Origin: Corylus avellana
Lineage: Eukaryota; Streptophyta; Magnoliopsida; Fagales; Betulaceae
Direction of reading: 5' to 3'
DNA: 64,000 nt
NCBI RefSeq assembly: GCF_901000735.1
Contig: NC_081542.1
Coordinates: forward strand, 12,299,180 to 12,363,179
Below are positions 36,827-47,700 of this stretch, one piece after another. The notes under the pieces are model-generated. The model was not told the DNA's origin. It saw only the letters and a program-made list of their open reading frames with translations, and searched no databases. The number at the start of each line of letters is the position of its first letter. Positions within the stretch are counted from its first letter, which is position 1. A program made the position numbers and the translations under genes.

Positions 36827-39800
36827 CTAGCTATCCTTTGAAGCAGGCATTATCCTAAGCCTTTCCTCAGAGGCTTCATTACCCCCAGAAAACCTCTCTT
36901 CTGCTAGCAGAGATTGTAAGTCACTACCATTTGCCAGGCTGTTGAACTCAACAGCTTTGGATGGCATTGTTGGGTAGCGTCGTTGGCAAAAGGTCATTAA
37001 TCTCTTCACTGATTGCAAGTACTTCCGAGTAGTCTCATCGTTCATAATGTGAGCCACACTGTTGGTGTAGATCTTCTCCCGGGCTGAACGTTCGTGGATA
37101 CCAACCATAGTAACACCAATAGGCCAGGGGGCATTTCCAATGGCCATCCTAATATAATGGTCCATTGCAGCCAAGTAGTCTCGCCTCATGCAGCATTCAA
37201 CCACCAATAGCAATGCTTGGCGAATATCATCAGGAAGAACCTATAAACAGAATTACCACGAGTCAATGCACTGTTCTTTATACAAAGAGAGCAGCAGTAA
37301 ATAGTAATCAACAGTAAATATATATATAACAAGGATCTGAAAAAGGAGGTTAGGAGGAGGGAATCCCTTTCATTGAGAAGTCCACGTTGGTGCATGATGC
37401 CCTCATTTGCCAAGCCAATCAACATCCAGACATCCAACGCCAGTGATTAATATGGCGATGTCTTGCTCAATAAAACTCTGACTCTAATAGCTTTCTATGT
37501 CCAGGATTGACAAATTTCTAGTTTCTCCAGATTGGGAACAGCNNNNNNNNNNNNNNNNNNNNNNNNNNNNNNNNNNNNNNNNNNNNNNNNNNNNNNNNNN
37601 NNNNNNNNNNNNNNNNNNNNNNNNNNNNNNNNNNNNNNNNNNATATTCTTTCTTCCATTTCACTCAACAACTGTTGAACTTTACAGTACACATGTGGATG
37701 AGGATCTCTAGCTCTCCCCATTTTGATTAGAGAAATGCTCTTTTTCATTCTCCTCACCATCTCCTCTCTCTTGTATTATTTTTTATTTTTTTGAAAGAAT
37801 CAAGATGTTGAAAGAAGGAAGATGGTGAAGAGATGGTGAGGAGAATGTGTCGTAGCAACTCTCTTTTGATTAATCCATATCAACTTTTATTAACTTATAT
37901 ATTTTATGTATTTCAGCTTACGTATGTTAAGCCTCTGTTTGTTTTCAAGCAAAGTAGTTTTATATGGCGGTTTAAGAAGAAAAGGCTTAAATTTAAAAAA
38001 AAATAAAAGACATCAAACACAAAAAATACAAAAAAAATTGCAAGATAAGAGTACCTTGGAGGATTTGATGTAGTGGGGAGGAAGAAGAGAAGCAAGCTTG
38101 AAGGAAAGGCTTTTCATTTGGATTCTTCTGTTTCTCTCCACCATCTTTCTGTCAAGCTTGGACGCCTCACTGCTGCTACTGATCTTCTTCATCGATTTCC
38201 CTCCCCTCTCCCTCACACCAACACAAAGCATATATATATATATAAAAGCAAGAGACAAGAGATTGATCTATCAATCTATCAGTAGTGCCCCTGAAAGCAA
38301 ATGAAATGGGCAAGAGATAGGAAATTTATAAAGCCGTAAGTCTTTGATATATATATATACAGTTTGATTTGAAAGTTGAAGGTAGAAACAAAAAGCAATC
38401 GAGAGCGCGCATGTGAACGTTCTGTGGAAGGATCCCTTGTCAAAAGCCCCCACAGGGTCAAGCATGATACATTGAATTTCCTAGGACTCCATTTATTTTC
38501 CAGCGTGGCTTCTTCTGGTTTGGTCTCCCTTTCCTACGTTAATTCTTGTTTTCTCGGTTGTTTTCGACTCAGTAGGCCCGCATCCACGCTTGCACCGACC
38601 ATATTACGGCTTCGTTTGGCAACAGCCTTGGCCTAAATACTGTTCATATTTTGACTAGTTGACCATCAATATTTCACCCCCAATCCCCATATTGCCCTCA
38701 ACTTTCTCTACAAACTTTTTGAGTTTTTTTCTCTGAAAATCCCCAAAGCACATATTAGGCGCACCTCCCCTGCGTGAGATCCTCAACTTTTTGATTTTTT
38801 TTTTTGCTTAAAAATCCTCAAAGCACCGAAACAGAGTCCCTCCCCTGCGTCAGTTCCTTCACTTTCCGATTTTTTTTGTGTGACTAAGAAGTGAGGGATT
38901 GGTGTGTTGTTGGGCTCTGCCTGTGAGGCTTTAGGCTTTAGCTTCAACAACCAGACAATATTGTCGGTGGGGGGATCTGTAGCTCCTTGAGGACGATATC
39001 GTCTTCGGTCTCGCCCAGCACCTTGACGGATAAGAGGAAGCCCTTGAGGCCGAGGGCGCAGAAGTGGCGGGAGTCGAAGGGGTCGCGGCGGAGGCAGGAG
39101 AGGAACTCGGGCGCGGCGTCGTATTGGAAGATGCAACGGGCGGAGGAGGCGCTGTAGAGGGAGAGAGTGGAGGGACCGTTGATGGCTGCGAGGAGACAGG
39201 AGTCGGGCCGGGCCTGGACCCAACAGAGGTCCTGGATGCCGGGTTTTGATGCGGAGTCGGTCTCGAACCAGAGAAGCGGGGATTGGGAGCGAAAATCGAG
39301 GATGCAGATGCGTCCTTGGCGGTCGGCGGCGGCGAGGAGGAGATGGGACGATGAGGGCTCCATGGAGAGGAGGGCGCGGCGGAGGGGGAGAGGAGTCCAG
39401 CAAACAGAGGTGACGAATGGCGAGAGGGAGTCGGAGTTGGAGCTGGAGGGTGAAACGGGAGGTTTTATTTTAGGGTGAGAGAGAAGCTTGACTCGTGAAG
39501 GAGAAGGACGGAGATGGAGAGAGAGCTGGAGGAAAAGAGAAGCTGCAGAGATTTTGGGCTGAAGGGCAAAAGTGTTATTTCACATTAAGAAAAGGACAAA
39601 AACAGTGTTTAGGCCAAGGTCATCCCTGTTGCCAAACACCCCCAAAAGTAGACATTTGAACAAGGAGGTCTTTGGAAATGTAGACGAGAGAAAAAAGTCC
39701 TTCATAGAGGAGATCCAGTCCATTGGTTTTTTAGAAGAGGACAGGCCTGTTGTAGAAGAGGATGTCCACCTATATCTCTCCTAACAAGGCATTGATTCCA

Positions 39801-41611
39801 AAGCCTTGTATCCTTCAACTCATCAGGTTAAGTACAGTTACAAGTTTCAGGCTTTCTATCACAAGGCTCTCAATAGGGCCGATAATGTCATCTCCAACAA
39901 CCTAACACCATGTTTTAACGAAGAGGAAAAACAAAAACAATAGCAACATTTATTTATTTTTTTCTATCGATGTATGAATACTATATTGCTTGCTCTAGAA
40001 GTAGCAGGGATATCTAGTTTTGCTGATTCACACTGGCCATATTGTACTTAAACAAAGAAAAATATTAAACTGATTAGCTCTTAATAAACCTTCAGCACTG
40101 ACGTAAACCCAACAAACTTACGATTCCAAAGAATTTATGCAGGCTAAATCCACCTTCTTCCTCTACAATATAACAAGATAACAAGGCTCATTCGCACAAA
40201 TGTAGTATTGTGAGCTTAAGTAAAACAGATATCTTGGTTGTTTTACACATAGAAGGTGGCAAGCACTGCTCAATTCAATTGCAAGAGGCCAACAGCAATA
40301 TTCTCAAATGAGAAATGCTTCTTTGCATTATGGCGTCCATCTCGCCTACAGTAAAATCAGTTGTTTTTTTTTCTTCTTTTTTTTTTAATTAATGATAGAT
40401 AGAGCATGCCAACTCAGCCGCGAAATGGACCCCAAAATGCAAAGAAGCATTTTTTCTTCTCAAATATCAGTCACGATAATGTCAAATAGTTTACTCACCC
40501 TAATTTATACGTCGTAAACAAGTTCTATCAACCTAATTCTTAGTAGGTGTATTCACAATCCTAGAAAAGCCACATTCATAGCTACAAACAAAACTATATT
40601 CCCCAACTAGTACCAAGTAAAAATGGTAGGTGGGAGGGTTGTAATTGTGTTGATTTCCAGAAGTTGATCTTCTGGAGAGAATTGTAATTGTGTGTTGGTG
40701 TTATATAATTTTTTCATTCATCCAAAGATCTATATATGAATTTAGGTATTTAAGACCAAAAACAAAGCACTCACCTTCTTCCTGCAAAATTTGAAGAGCG
40801 GATTCAGATACCGCGCACACTGCTTAAAAGTGGCGACCATGGACTTCCCCTTGGCCGTCCGCTTCTCGGAGTCGGCCATCTCATCCAATTCCTGGTTCCA
40901 CTCATTCAACAGCCTCTTGAAGAACACCAAAATCTTATCCTCCTCACATAACTCCTCAAAATTCGCCTTCATTCGCTTTGAATCCTTATCCACCGCATCG
41001 GCGCCGCTCGAACCACCGTCGCCGCTCAACTCCTCTTCCCCGCCTCCTCCGTCCCTGTCCTCCACCTTTCCGTCGTCGCTCTTGTGCCTCTTCCTCTCGC
41101 TCAGCATCCCCGATCTCTGCCGCTTCCTCAGCTCCGCTATGTCGCGCAGGAAATCGTTCGTTTGCCCCTCGGTCATGTCGCTGTCAACCTCGAACGCCCC
41201 AGCCTTGAGCACGAACTTCAACCGGTCGAGCCGGGCCTCTTCGTCCTCCCCGAAGAGCGTGATCGGCTGCTTCAGGAATCGGAGTCTGCGGATCACCTCT
41301 TGTCTGGGAAGGACGAGATTGTCTATGTTCTGCTCGTCGGTGAGGGATTTGGAGGCGGTAGATGTCGAGGCCGATGACGCGGCAGTAGAGTTGTTGGTGG
41401 TGGCGGTAGAATTGTTGGGATTCGAGGCGGTTGTGGTGGTGGAGGTGGTGGATTGGCGGTGGGCTTTGGCTTGGAGCTCAAGTTTCTCTTGCTCGCGGAG
41501 CTTCTGGATCTGTTTCTGTTCGATCTCGGAGCGCTTGAAGACTCGCCTGCCACCGGTGTTCTCGGCGAGGGACTGGCGCTTCTTGAGGAGTTCCTGCTTC
41601 AGGAGGTCCAT
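36827..41611 (-). CDS. PRP18: Pre-mRNA-splicing factor 18 (PRP18)
   Basis: Two exons, 41611-40775 and 37240-36827, join GGAAGAAG|GTGAGT to TTTATAG|GTTCTTCC and encode 416 residues, the usual plant length. PRP18 acts in the second catalytic step of splicing with SLU7, in the U5 snRNP. The N-terminus (MDLLKQELLKKRQSL) leads to a basic coiled-coil (about 20-50) and a Ser/Thr/Asn spacer. A PFAM-PRP4-like motif follows (about 98-135, LPRQEVIRRLRFLKQPITLF), and the conserved Prp18 domain (about 215-400) includes AIGNAPWPIGVTMVGIHERS and the invariant loop region. The ATG at 41611 begins the family N-terminus. The single 3.5-kb intron is unusual: it contains a bHLH exon, a WDR11-bearing TIR element, LINE pieces, two small MITEs and a 100-N gap. 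Across that gap a misjoin cannot be fully excluded, but order, strand and splice phase all agree. Confidence 0.93.
37480..37542 (+). pseudogene. LINE endonuclease fragment cut by the assembly gap
   Basis: The + strand reads MSRIDKFLVSPDWEQ before running into N. The pattern S-RIDRFLVSP-WE is the C-terminal end of the endonuclease domain in plant L1 elements. A later piece of the same type of ORF2 appears at about 39646-39783. Confidence 0.75.
37543..37642. other. Assembly gap (100 N)
   Basis: Exactly 100 N, the conventional placeholder for a gap of unknown size. It lies in the PRP18 intron, downstream of the bHLH first exon, and may hide the remaining bHLH exons. Confidence 1.
37730..37863. 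mobile_element. Small MULE-like MITE with 9-bp TSD (GAGAAATGCT family)
   Basis: TTTTGATTA at 37721-37729 and 37864-37872 is a perfect 9-bp duplication. The 134-bp element starts GAGAAATGCT and ends GTAGCAACTCTC, and its interior folds back (TTCTCCTCACCATCTC with GAGATGGTGAGGAGAA). Confidence 0.85.
38055..38192 (-). CDS. bHLH transcription factor, first exon
   Basis: This exon encodes 46 residues from ATG at 38192 to a donor TCCAAG|GTACTC at 38055: MKKISSSSEASKLDRKMVER followed by NRRIQMKSLSFKLASLLPPH. The KLDRK-ERNRR-KSL--KL-SL-P pattern is the basic region and first helix of plant bHLH proteins, closest from memory to the bHLH36/118/120/126 group, where an intron also interrupts after the first helix. 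The residues ERNRR are the DNA-contacting part. Continuing exons (loop, second helix) were not found between here and 37643, so they may lie in the 100-N gap or be lost. The minus-strand upstream region has TATA-like sequence (TTTATATATATATAT, about 38229-38243). It sits inside the PRP18 intron on the same strand. Confidence 0.75.
38229..38243 (-). promoter_or_regulatory. TATA-like element upstream of the bHLH exon
   Basis: On the minus strand a TTTATATATATATATAT stretch lies about 40-50 bp before the bHLH start codon, followed by a purine-rich leader GTGAGGGAGAGGGGAGGG. The position suits a short leader, but the tract is also a microsatellite. Confidence 0.4.
38608..39643. mobile_element. 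Pack-type TIR element carrying a WDR11 fragment
   Basis: Left end GGCTTCGTTTGGCAACAG (38608) continuing CCTTGGCCTAAATACTGTT matches the inverse of the right end: AACAGTGTTTAGGCCAAGG (39601) and CTGTTGCCAAACACCCCC (ending 39643). The ~40-bp inverted ends enclose 1036 bp. Inside are two diverged direct repeats of about 65 bp (38720-38870, CCCTGCGTGAG / CCCTGCGTCAG) and the WDR11-derived coding piece on the minus strand. The GTTTGGCAAC-type ends suggest PIF/Harbinger or hAT. I found no matching target duplication. Confidence 0.75.
38944..39477 (-). pseudogene. Captured WDR11 (WD40) gene fragment
   Basis: The minus strand has an open frame from at least 39471 through the in-frame ATG at 39363 to a stop at 38944. 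It matches the N-terminal region of plant WDR11 from SLSPFVTSVCWTPLPLRRAL through HLLLAAADRQGRICILDFRS, SASKPGIQDLCWVQARPDSC, PEFLSCLRRDPFDSRHFCAL and LGETEDDIVLKELQIP. The real protein starts about 60 residues earlier and runs for over 1000 residues, so both ends are missing. After QIP the frame shifts: TDNIVWLLKLKP, resembling the next family block, lies in the adjacent frame. Upstream, the sequence leaves the family before the SPSSSNSDS segment. The fragment is GC-rich, free of internal stops over 170 codons, and enclosed by the TIRs of the element at 38608-39643, which makes capture by a transposon the simplest reading. Confidence 0.85.
39646..39783 (+). pseudogene. LINE ORF2 linker fragment
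   Basis: The + strand reads SRHLNKEVFGNVDERKKSFI then EEIQSIGFLEEDRPVVEED. The pattern WN-EVFG-V--RK--L-EEI is the region between endonuclease and reverse transcriptase in plant L1-type ORF2. It begins directly at the right edge of the Pack element. Confidence 0.75.
40310..40456. mobile_element. Small MULE-like MITE with 9-bp TSD (GAGAAATGCT family)
   Basis: TTCTCAAAT flanks it at 40301-40309 and 40457-40465. Ends GAGAAATGCTTCTTTGCAT and ATGCAAAGAAGCATTTTTTC are inverted copies. The element is 147 bp, non-coding, in the PRP18 intron. Confidence 0.9.
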
Positions 41612-41972
41612 CTAGGGTTTTTCTCTGATCTAGGGCTTGTTTGAATTTCGATGATGATGTGGAAGAAGAAGATGAAGCGGATATGGAGGGTGTTGAGGTT
41701 CGGATAATAATTAGGTTTTATTTCTGTTCTGGATAATAAATTAATATGTTGATGAATACGATTCTATTCATCAAGGTATTGCATTGTACCAAACGAAAGA
41801 ATGAGATTATGTAGTTTATTTCAGCGTTACAACCAAACAAAAGAATATGACTAGCTAATCTATTTCCAGTAGTAGCTAATCTCAGTGGTAGCTAATCCTA
41901 TTCCAATGGACTAGATAATCCGCGAACAAAACGAGGCCTTAATTTGCTCAAAGGAATTGATACATGCTTAAT

Positions 41973-42143
41973 GAGAAGTGTTAGACTTATAAATAAATTT
42001 TACAGAAAATTTTTTATAAATTAATGTGGCATAATATGATTAGATTTTTTAAATTTTGAACTTATCTTATATCTAATCATGTTATATCACATCAGTTTAT
42101 AAATTTTTTTTTGTAAAATTTGTTTGTAAGCATAGTATTCCTC
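41973..42143. mobile_element. Short TIR element (ACAAATTTTAC family)
   Basis: GAGAAGTGTTAGACTTATAA and AAATTTTAC at the left mirror GTAAAATTTGTTTGTAAGC and ATAGTATTCCTC at the right. The centre holds paired GATTAGAT/ATCTAATC words. Same family as 17488-17622. Confidence 0.65.
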
Positions 42144-42347
42144 CGTGCTTAATTCTTATTCCACTTCCATGCTTAGTAGGAATCAAGTTCCGAGATGGAG
42201 ATTTGGACCCGAAACCAATTTCTAGCCAAGGTGATCGATCATTAAAAAAAAAAAAAAATTGATTGATCCTTACTATATCATATTTTTAGGATTTTCAAAG
42301 CCCCTAAATAACTGTGTAAGCCTATAAAAAAATCTTTTAACTTAACC

Positions 42348-43833
42348 TGTAACACCCCCCTCTAAGTTAACCAACCTATAGTTAACTTGGAGTGTCTCCT
42401 TAAGACTCATTCACTAAGTAAATAAGTCACAAGGGATTTAACTAACAATCACAACAGAAGAATTCTCAACTTAAATTAAGATAACACATCTAAATAAATC
42501 CATTGTTCAATGATTATCCAGAGCAAAAACTAAATCTTCCAAAATAATTAAACTTAAGTCAAACCATTACAATCTTAAATATCCTCAAAACATCAATATC
42601 AAAAGAAACTCTAAAGTAGGTAAAGTCTCAATCATCATAATCAATGTTAATCTTAACCATATAAATAAGATAAATAACATTGACCAACTCGCATTGAGCA
42701 TCATCGTCACAATGCTCCCACATGTTCTGTAGGCACTCGAAATCTAAAGCCTCAAAAGAGGATTCTGACTATATCCTCCACAAATACAAATCATCTCTAC
42801 GGCATCGCCATCTAGTTCCTGGCTAGCTACGAAACACAATTGTGTTCCACAGGTAGAAAATACATCAAGTGTAAGTCCACCACATGAAGATAGTCACATA
42901 ATTTGTGAACTCATGATTTTGCACAAAAGGTTTATTCCATACTAAAATGTAACATCGTGTAAGACATGATAATTCTGATAATACCATCATAGCTCAACTC
43001 TATATGGTGTATTCATGCCCTTACCCCTTATTGTTAGGATTTGCGTGTTCTCGAAAGAACCTCGGGTACACACAAGTGCCCCGATGTGTACAAACTAGCA
43101 GTCATTATCACATAGTCTGATTGAATTTGACCCAGTTACCCATATTGCTAACGATGCTGTATATCATAACCATTATGCGTATATGGCTGCGCATGGTTAA
43201 TCAGCTGGCCTCTTAAATCTAATGACAAATCATAACTTAAACTGGACCATATAACATTGTTCATTTAATGGTAGCCCATGACACGAGGTTTTGTCTATTG
43301 AATGCACATGTCTTCACTGTACTTTACATGCGTGCAAGACATTAAATACTTACACGAACTTCAATTTATCTCGTAATCACAATTACATCATATGCACAAA
43401 TAAAAGAGTTCATATATTCATAAAATAGACTTCACGCAATAAAAGCCATGCATTTTTTTTTTTCTCATTCGCATTAGAATAATATGCTAAAACAATGTCA
43501 ATCACATAACAATATTCATGTGAGATTTACTCACTTGAATCATGGGGACAGTCCTCAAAACCAACATCGAACTCTCCAAGATGGATTTATGCAAAGACTA
43601 ATGTTAGACAACTCTCTCGGAAGTCGGAACAAAGACGTTGACCTAAGATCTAAAAACTAACAAAATAGGGTTCTAAAAAGGGGTTATGATTGATTTTGGA
43701 GGGGTTATGATCGATCATGCTGAGGGAGAGATCCTGTTAGAAATCATCATTACTTATCAAACATACTTGCTATGGTCTCAACTCATTAAGATAATATAAA
43801 CAAAACACAAACACTTAATAAAATTCAAGAACA
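42348..43833. mobile_element. Possible solo LTR
   Basis: It begins TGTAACACCCCC, a common plant LTR start, and a TAACC pentamer flanks the candidate limits at 42343-42347 and 43834-43838 with a CA end. The ends are not well-matched inverted repeats, so the right boundary could be chance. There is no coding sequence inside. Confidence 0.4.
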
Positions 43834-44721
43834 TAACCCTAATAACACTAACTTACGGTAAAAGATAATTTAAATGATGAATAACAATGAAACTAATCAT
43901 CTTACTAACATTGTGGAGCTTAGAAACTTCCCAAAAGCGATCTCAAACTAATGAAGCAAGTCCCTCTTTTTACAACAACACTAATGAAATCTCTCAGAAC
44001 CTTGAAATTCATGCATTTGTATTTGGTGAAGGCTAATAAGGTATTTATAGACATTACGGCCGCGCTAGGACTCCAGAAAATCCTAAAATCTCATTATGAC
44101 GTAGGAGAATTAGTCTTGAAAAACGGAGGATCAATCCTAAAGGTGAAGTGTAGATACAATGATTTTTTTTGTTTGTTAGCAAAAAATATTTCAGTTTGAT
44201 TAAAATTAAAAAAGGAAAAGAAAAAAAGTACAATACATTTTCAAACTACCATTCCTTTATCAATGTCCTTCCAAACTATCAATTGTGTCAATACTTTTTT
44301 TAAACTACTAAAAAATTGTTAATGTCTTTAATAACAATAATACCTTCATAAAATTAAAAAAAAAAAATCTTAAAGTTATATATAGAAAACTATTTTTTTA
44401 AAATCTAAACAAAAATGAAAAAAATTAAAAACCAAAGGGGTGGCTCCCTATTTTTTTCTAATTTTTTCTCGAATTTATAATGATATTTTGTCTTATTGAA
44501 AATTTTTTAAGGTTATTATTTTTTTTTTCGGCTTTCGGGAGGACATTAACATTATTTTAATATTTTAAAGAGAACATTTTAGGCCGAAATACCTAATCTA
44601 ACGGCCTTCTATACGTTAAAGACCGGGGCTGGACTGTAAATTTACTGTACTCCCATTGCCAGCCCAATCGTGATTTTGTTTTCAGCTGCGTCTCGTAACC
44701 CAGCGAGCGAGAAAGAGAGAG

Positions 44722-47700
44722 ATGACGACGATACGCAGATTTTGCTGCAACGATCTTCTCCGATTCGCTTCTGTGAATCTAGACCACCTAACTGAAACCG
44801 TAAGATCGTTTCTTTTTTCAAGATTTTTGTTCATTTTTCTTAATTTTTCGGCAAGTTTGTGAGGTATAATTGGGAGTCCGTATGTACAGTTCAACATGTC
44901 CTTCTATATGACCTATTTAGCAAGATGGCCCGACTATTTCCATGTCGCCGAAGGCCCCGGAAGCCGAGTCATGGGTTACAGTGAGCTCTTCCCTCTTACC
45001 CTTTTCCATTTATTTTTTTTTTTCTTTACCCTTTTAATTTTCTCTCATTATTTCTCTGTTTCTTGAAAATTTTACTGGCTTGCGTTCAATACCTTACTCA
45101 CAGAAATTTCATTTCTGCTTTAAAGAATTGAAAAAATTAGGGTGTAAAATTGTAGTAGATGGTTTGTACATTAAGGCTAGTATGCGCTTATATTGGTTGC
45201 AAACGATTTGGTGGGGGTGGAAAAGCCAACTACATTATGAGTGGTAAAAGGGCCAAATAAGAAGAAGGATTATTTTATTTGATTTTCTGCAACTTTACAT
45301 TTAGTTGTTGTGCAACTTACAATTTTCGCCTTCTGGTTTAATTTTTAATTATAGCTACTTATTCTGCTTAAAGCAAGATGTAAAAATATAGCATGTCTGA
45401 TATCATATACAAGGCCTCAAATTGTTTTCACATATATGTTTGTTAATATGTTTGTGAAGGGTTTTTTTTTTTTTTTTATTTATTATTTTTTATAGAAAAA
45501 ATGTTTTGATGTGATATAAAGGTGAAAACTGTTTTCGTGTTTTTAAGAGTGTTTTGTGTTTTTGGGGTTGTGAATGTTTTTTGTTTTGAGAATAGGAGAT
45601 AAAAGATAGAAAACAAAGGTTTTAACAAACATAATGGTTCCGTTTTCTAAAGTTTTTGTTTTCTTTCTCAAAGCAAAAATATTAATAAAGAACCCAAACA
45701 CAAAACACTCTTAAAAAGATAAAAACAGTTTTTACCTTTATGTTACATAAGAACACTTTGCCAAACCAAAAATAAAAAACACCCCCAAAACACGGTAACA
45801 AACAAAGCCAATGGTGTTTTAAAGTCACGTACTCTTGTCTGCAACCAGTAACGCATTGAGTTTCCAGTGGAGCCTTCAAATTGTGTAGGTAATGTATTCC
45901 TTCCACTCAAAGTCTAAATTTGATTCAAGAGACAAGAGGGCATTCCATACAGGTCTTTTCATGAAGTGCATCTGTATGTCCTGCTGAGAGAACCTCAAGC
46001 CCCAATTCATCCTCAGAAGTTTAATCATCGCATTTTTCACCTTTAAATCATGTTTTCTTGAATCATACCTACTTAACTGACTCCTAAGATGAGGATGCCA
46101 TTGTTAACTGGGTGTTCTGTAGTCATTCAACATCAGAAACACAAAACCACAATATGCATCAACCCACTTGACCTTCAAAAACAAAATTCGCTTTGGCAGT
46201 TGACAATCATATAATCAATAGCCATACCCACTTCTACAATAGCAGCAAAGTGTAATCTTAATGACCTATTCCCTTGTTTTAAACCATACCCACAAAAATT
46301 ATACATCGCAGCGGCTTGTAGAGAAAAAGACATTTATTAGAATTTAAACCTTGCATCAATTTCATCAATTATCAATTCAATGGTAAGCTAAAATAAAATT
46401 CATCGATGGGAAGGAAGCATCCACATGGTCAGTACCAACCCAAACCATCAGATAAGCATATCCATTTACAATTACACACACACACATATATTTTGAAAAG
46501 AGAAATAATATCACCAAGTTTATCTACTTTATAATTAAGCATGTTCTTTTCTATACATTGATGATCGGCTATCATGCAGTTATGGGAAAAGTTGAAGGGC
46601 AAGGTGAGTCTTGGCATGGTCACGTTACTGCCGTAAGTGTTGCTCCAGAATATCGAAGGCAGCAATTAGCTAAGAAACTGATGAACCTGCTAGAAGAAAT
46701 CAGTGACAAGATGTAAGGACATTCCAAACTGTCTTGGCTGTATCTTTCTCAGTTGAACATGGTAGTTTGTTTACATTTCTAATGTTCTTCCAGAATTTTC
46801 ACTTTTCATGTGCGATTTTCTAATGATCACGAAAAATTAGATATCAAACTTTTATAATATGACTGAGTCTTATTAGAATCATCACTGGGTTCAGCTTTGA
46901 ATATGGGATTTCTGTTTTGATGCGATCTTCCTTCCAGAATTTTCACTTTTCATGTGCGATTTTCTAATGATCACGAAAAATTAGATATCAAACTTTTATA
47001 ATATGACTGAGTCGTATTAGAATCACCACTGGGTTCAGCTTTGAATATGGGATTTCTGTTTTGATGCGATCTTCCTTGCTTAGTTATTCCCTTTAAATTT
47101 TTTTGATAAATAAGTAATTCATTGAAAAGCGCAGAGGGGCGCAATCCTAGTATACATAATATATACAAAGAAAGGCCCCATTGAAGGCAAACGGAAGAAC
47201 ATGAAGCCAAAAATTGAGGCATAGTAGAAAATTGAGACACATTAAAAGTGTCCGCCCATTGGAACAAAGTCTGGATAAACAGCTTTTCAAGCTCATCCAG
47301 CGTCTTTTTTCTTGATCTTCAAAACATCTGTGATTCCGCTCTCTCCAAATAGTCCACATTAGACACAATTGGGCTATTCTCCACACCTCCTTTACTGAAC
47401 TATTACCTCTTTAATTGTGCCAACAAGATAACAAATCTGCTACCCTTCCATGCATGACCCATGTGACATCAAAAAGAGTAAATAACACACTGACACATAT
47501 ATGTATAACCCACAACCGAAGGTACAGGAAAAAGATAAGTTGGAAATCTATCTTAAGAGTTCTGTTAAACTTCATTCTGATACACTTCTTCCTCAGCTGT
47601 AAACCCTCACCAATGGCTATGGCATCTATAGTACTAAGAGGTGAGGGGGAAGAAGAGACATAAAGGGAGGTTTGGGAAAACGAAAAGCTGATATACCATC

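Larger units (their letters stand above)
41612..44721. other. Intergenic region between divergent PRP18 and NAA20
   Basis: PRP18 and NAA20 are transcribed away from each other. Between them I see a short TIR element (41973-42143), a possible solo LTR (42348-43833) and an inverted-repeat-like stretch at about 44220-44560 rich in CAAACTA/TAGTTTG words. No gene is supported; the frame at 43951-44199 has no recognisable domain. Confidence 0.55.

Noticed and set aside
37186..37437. Minus-strand frame MDVWMLIGLANEGIMHQRGL near PRP18 exon 2
   Set aside because: It looks protein-like but I cannot match it to PRP18, bHLH or a LINE domain, and it spans the PRP18 acceptor out of frame.
38783..39403. 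206-codon Pro/Arg/Leu-rich minus-strand frame
   Set aside because: It is a shifted frame of the WDR11 fragment. Only a short tail (TDNIVWLLKL) may reflect a frameshift in the captured gene.
40791..41615. 274-codon antisense open frame over PRP18 exon 1
   Set aside because: It mirrors the PRP18 coding strand, is Ser/Leu-rich and resembles no family.
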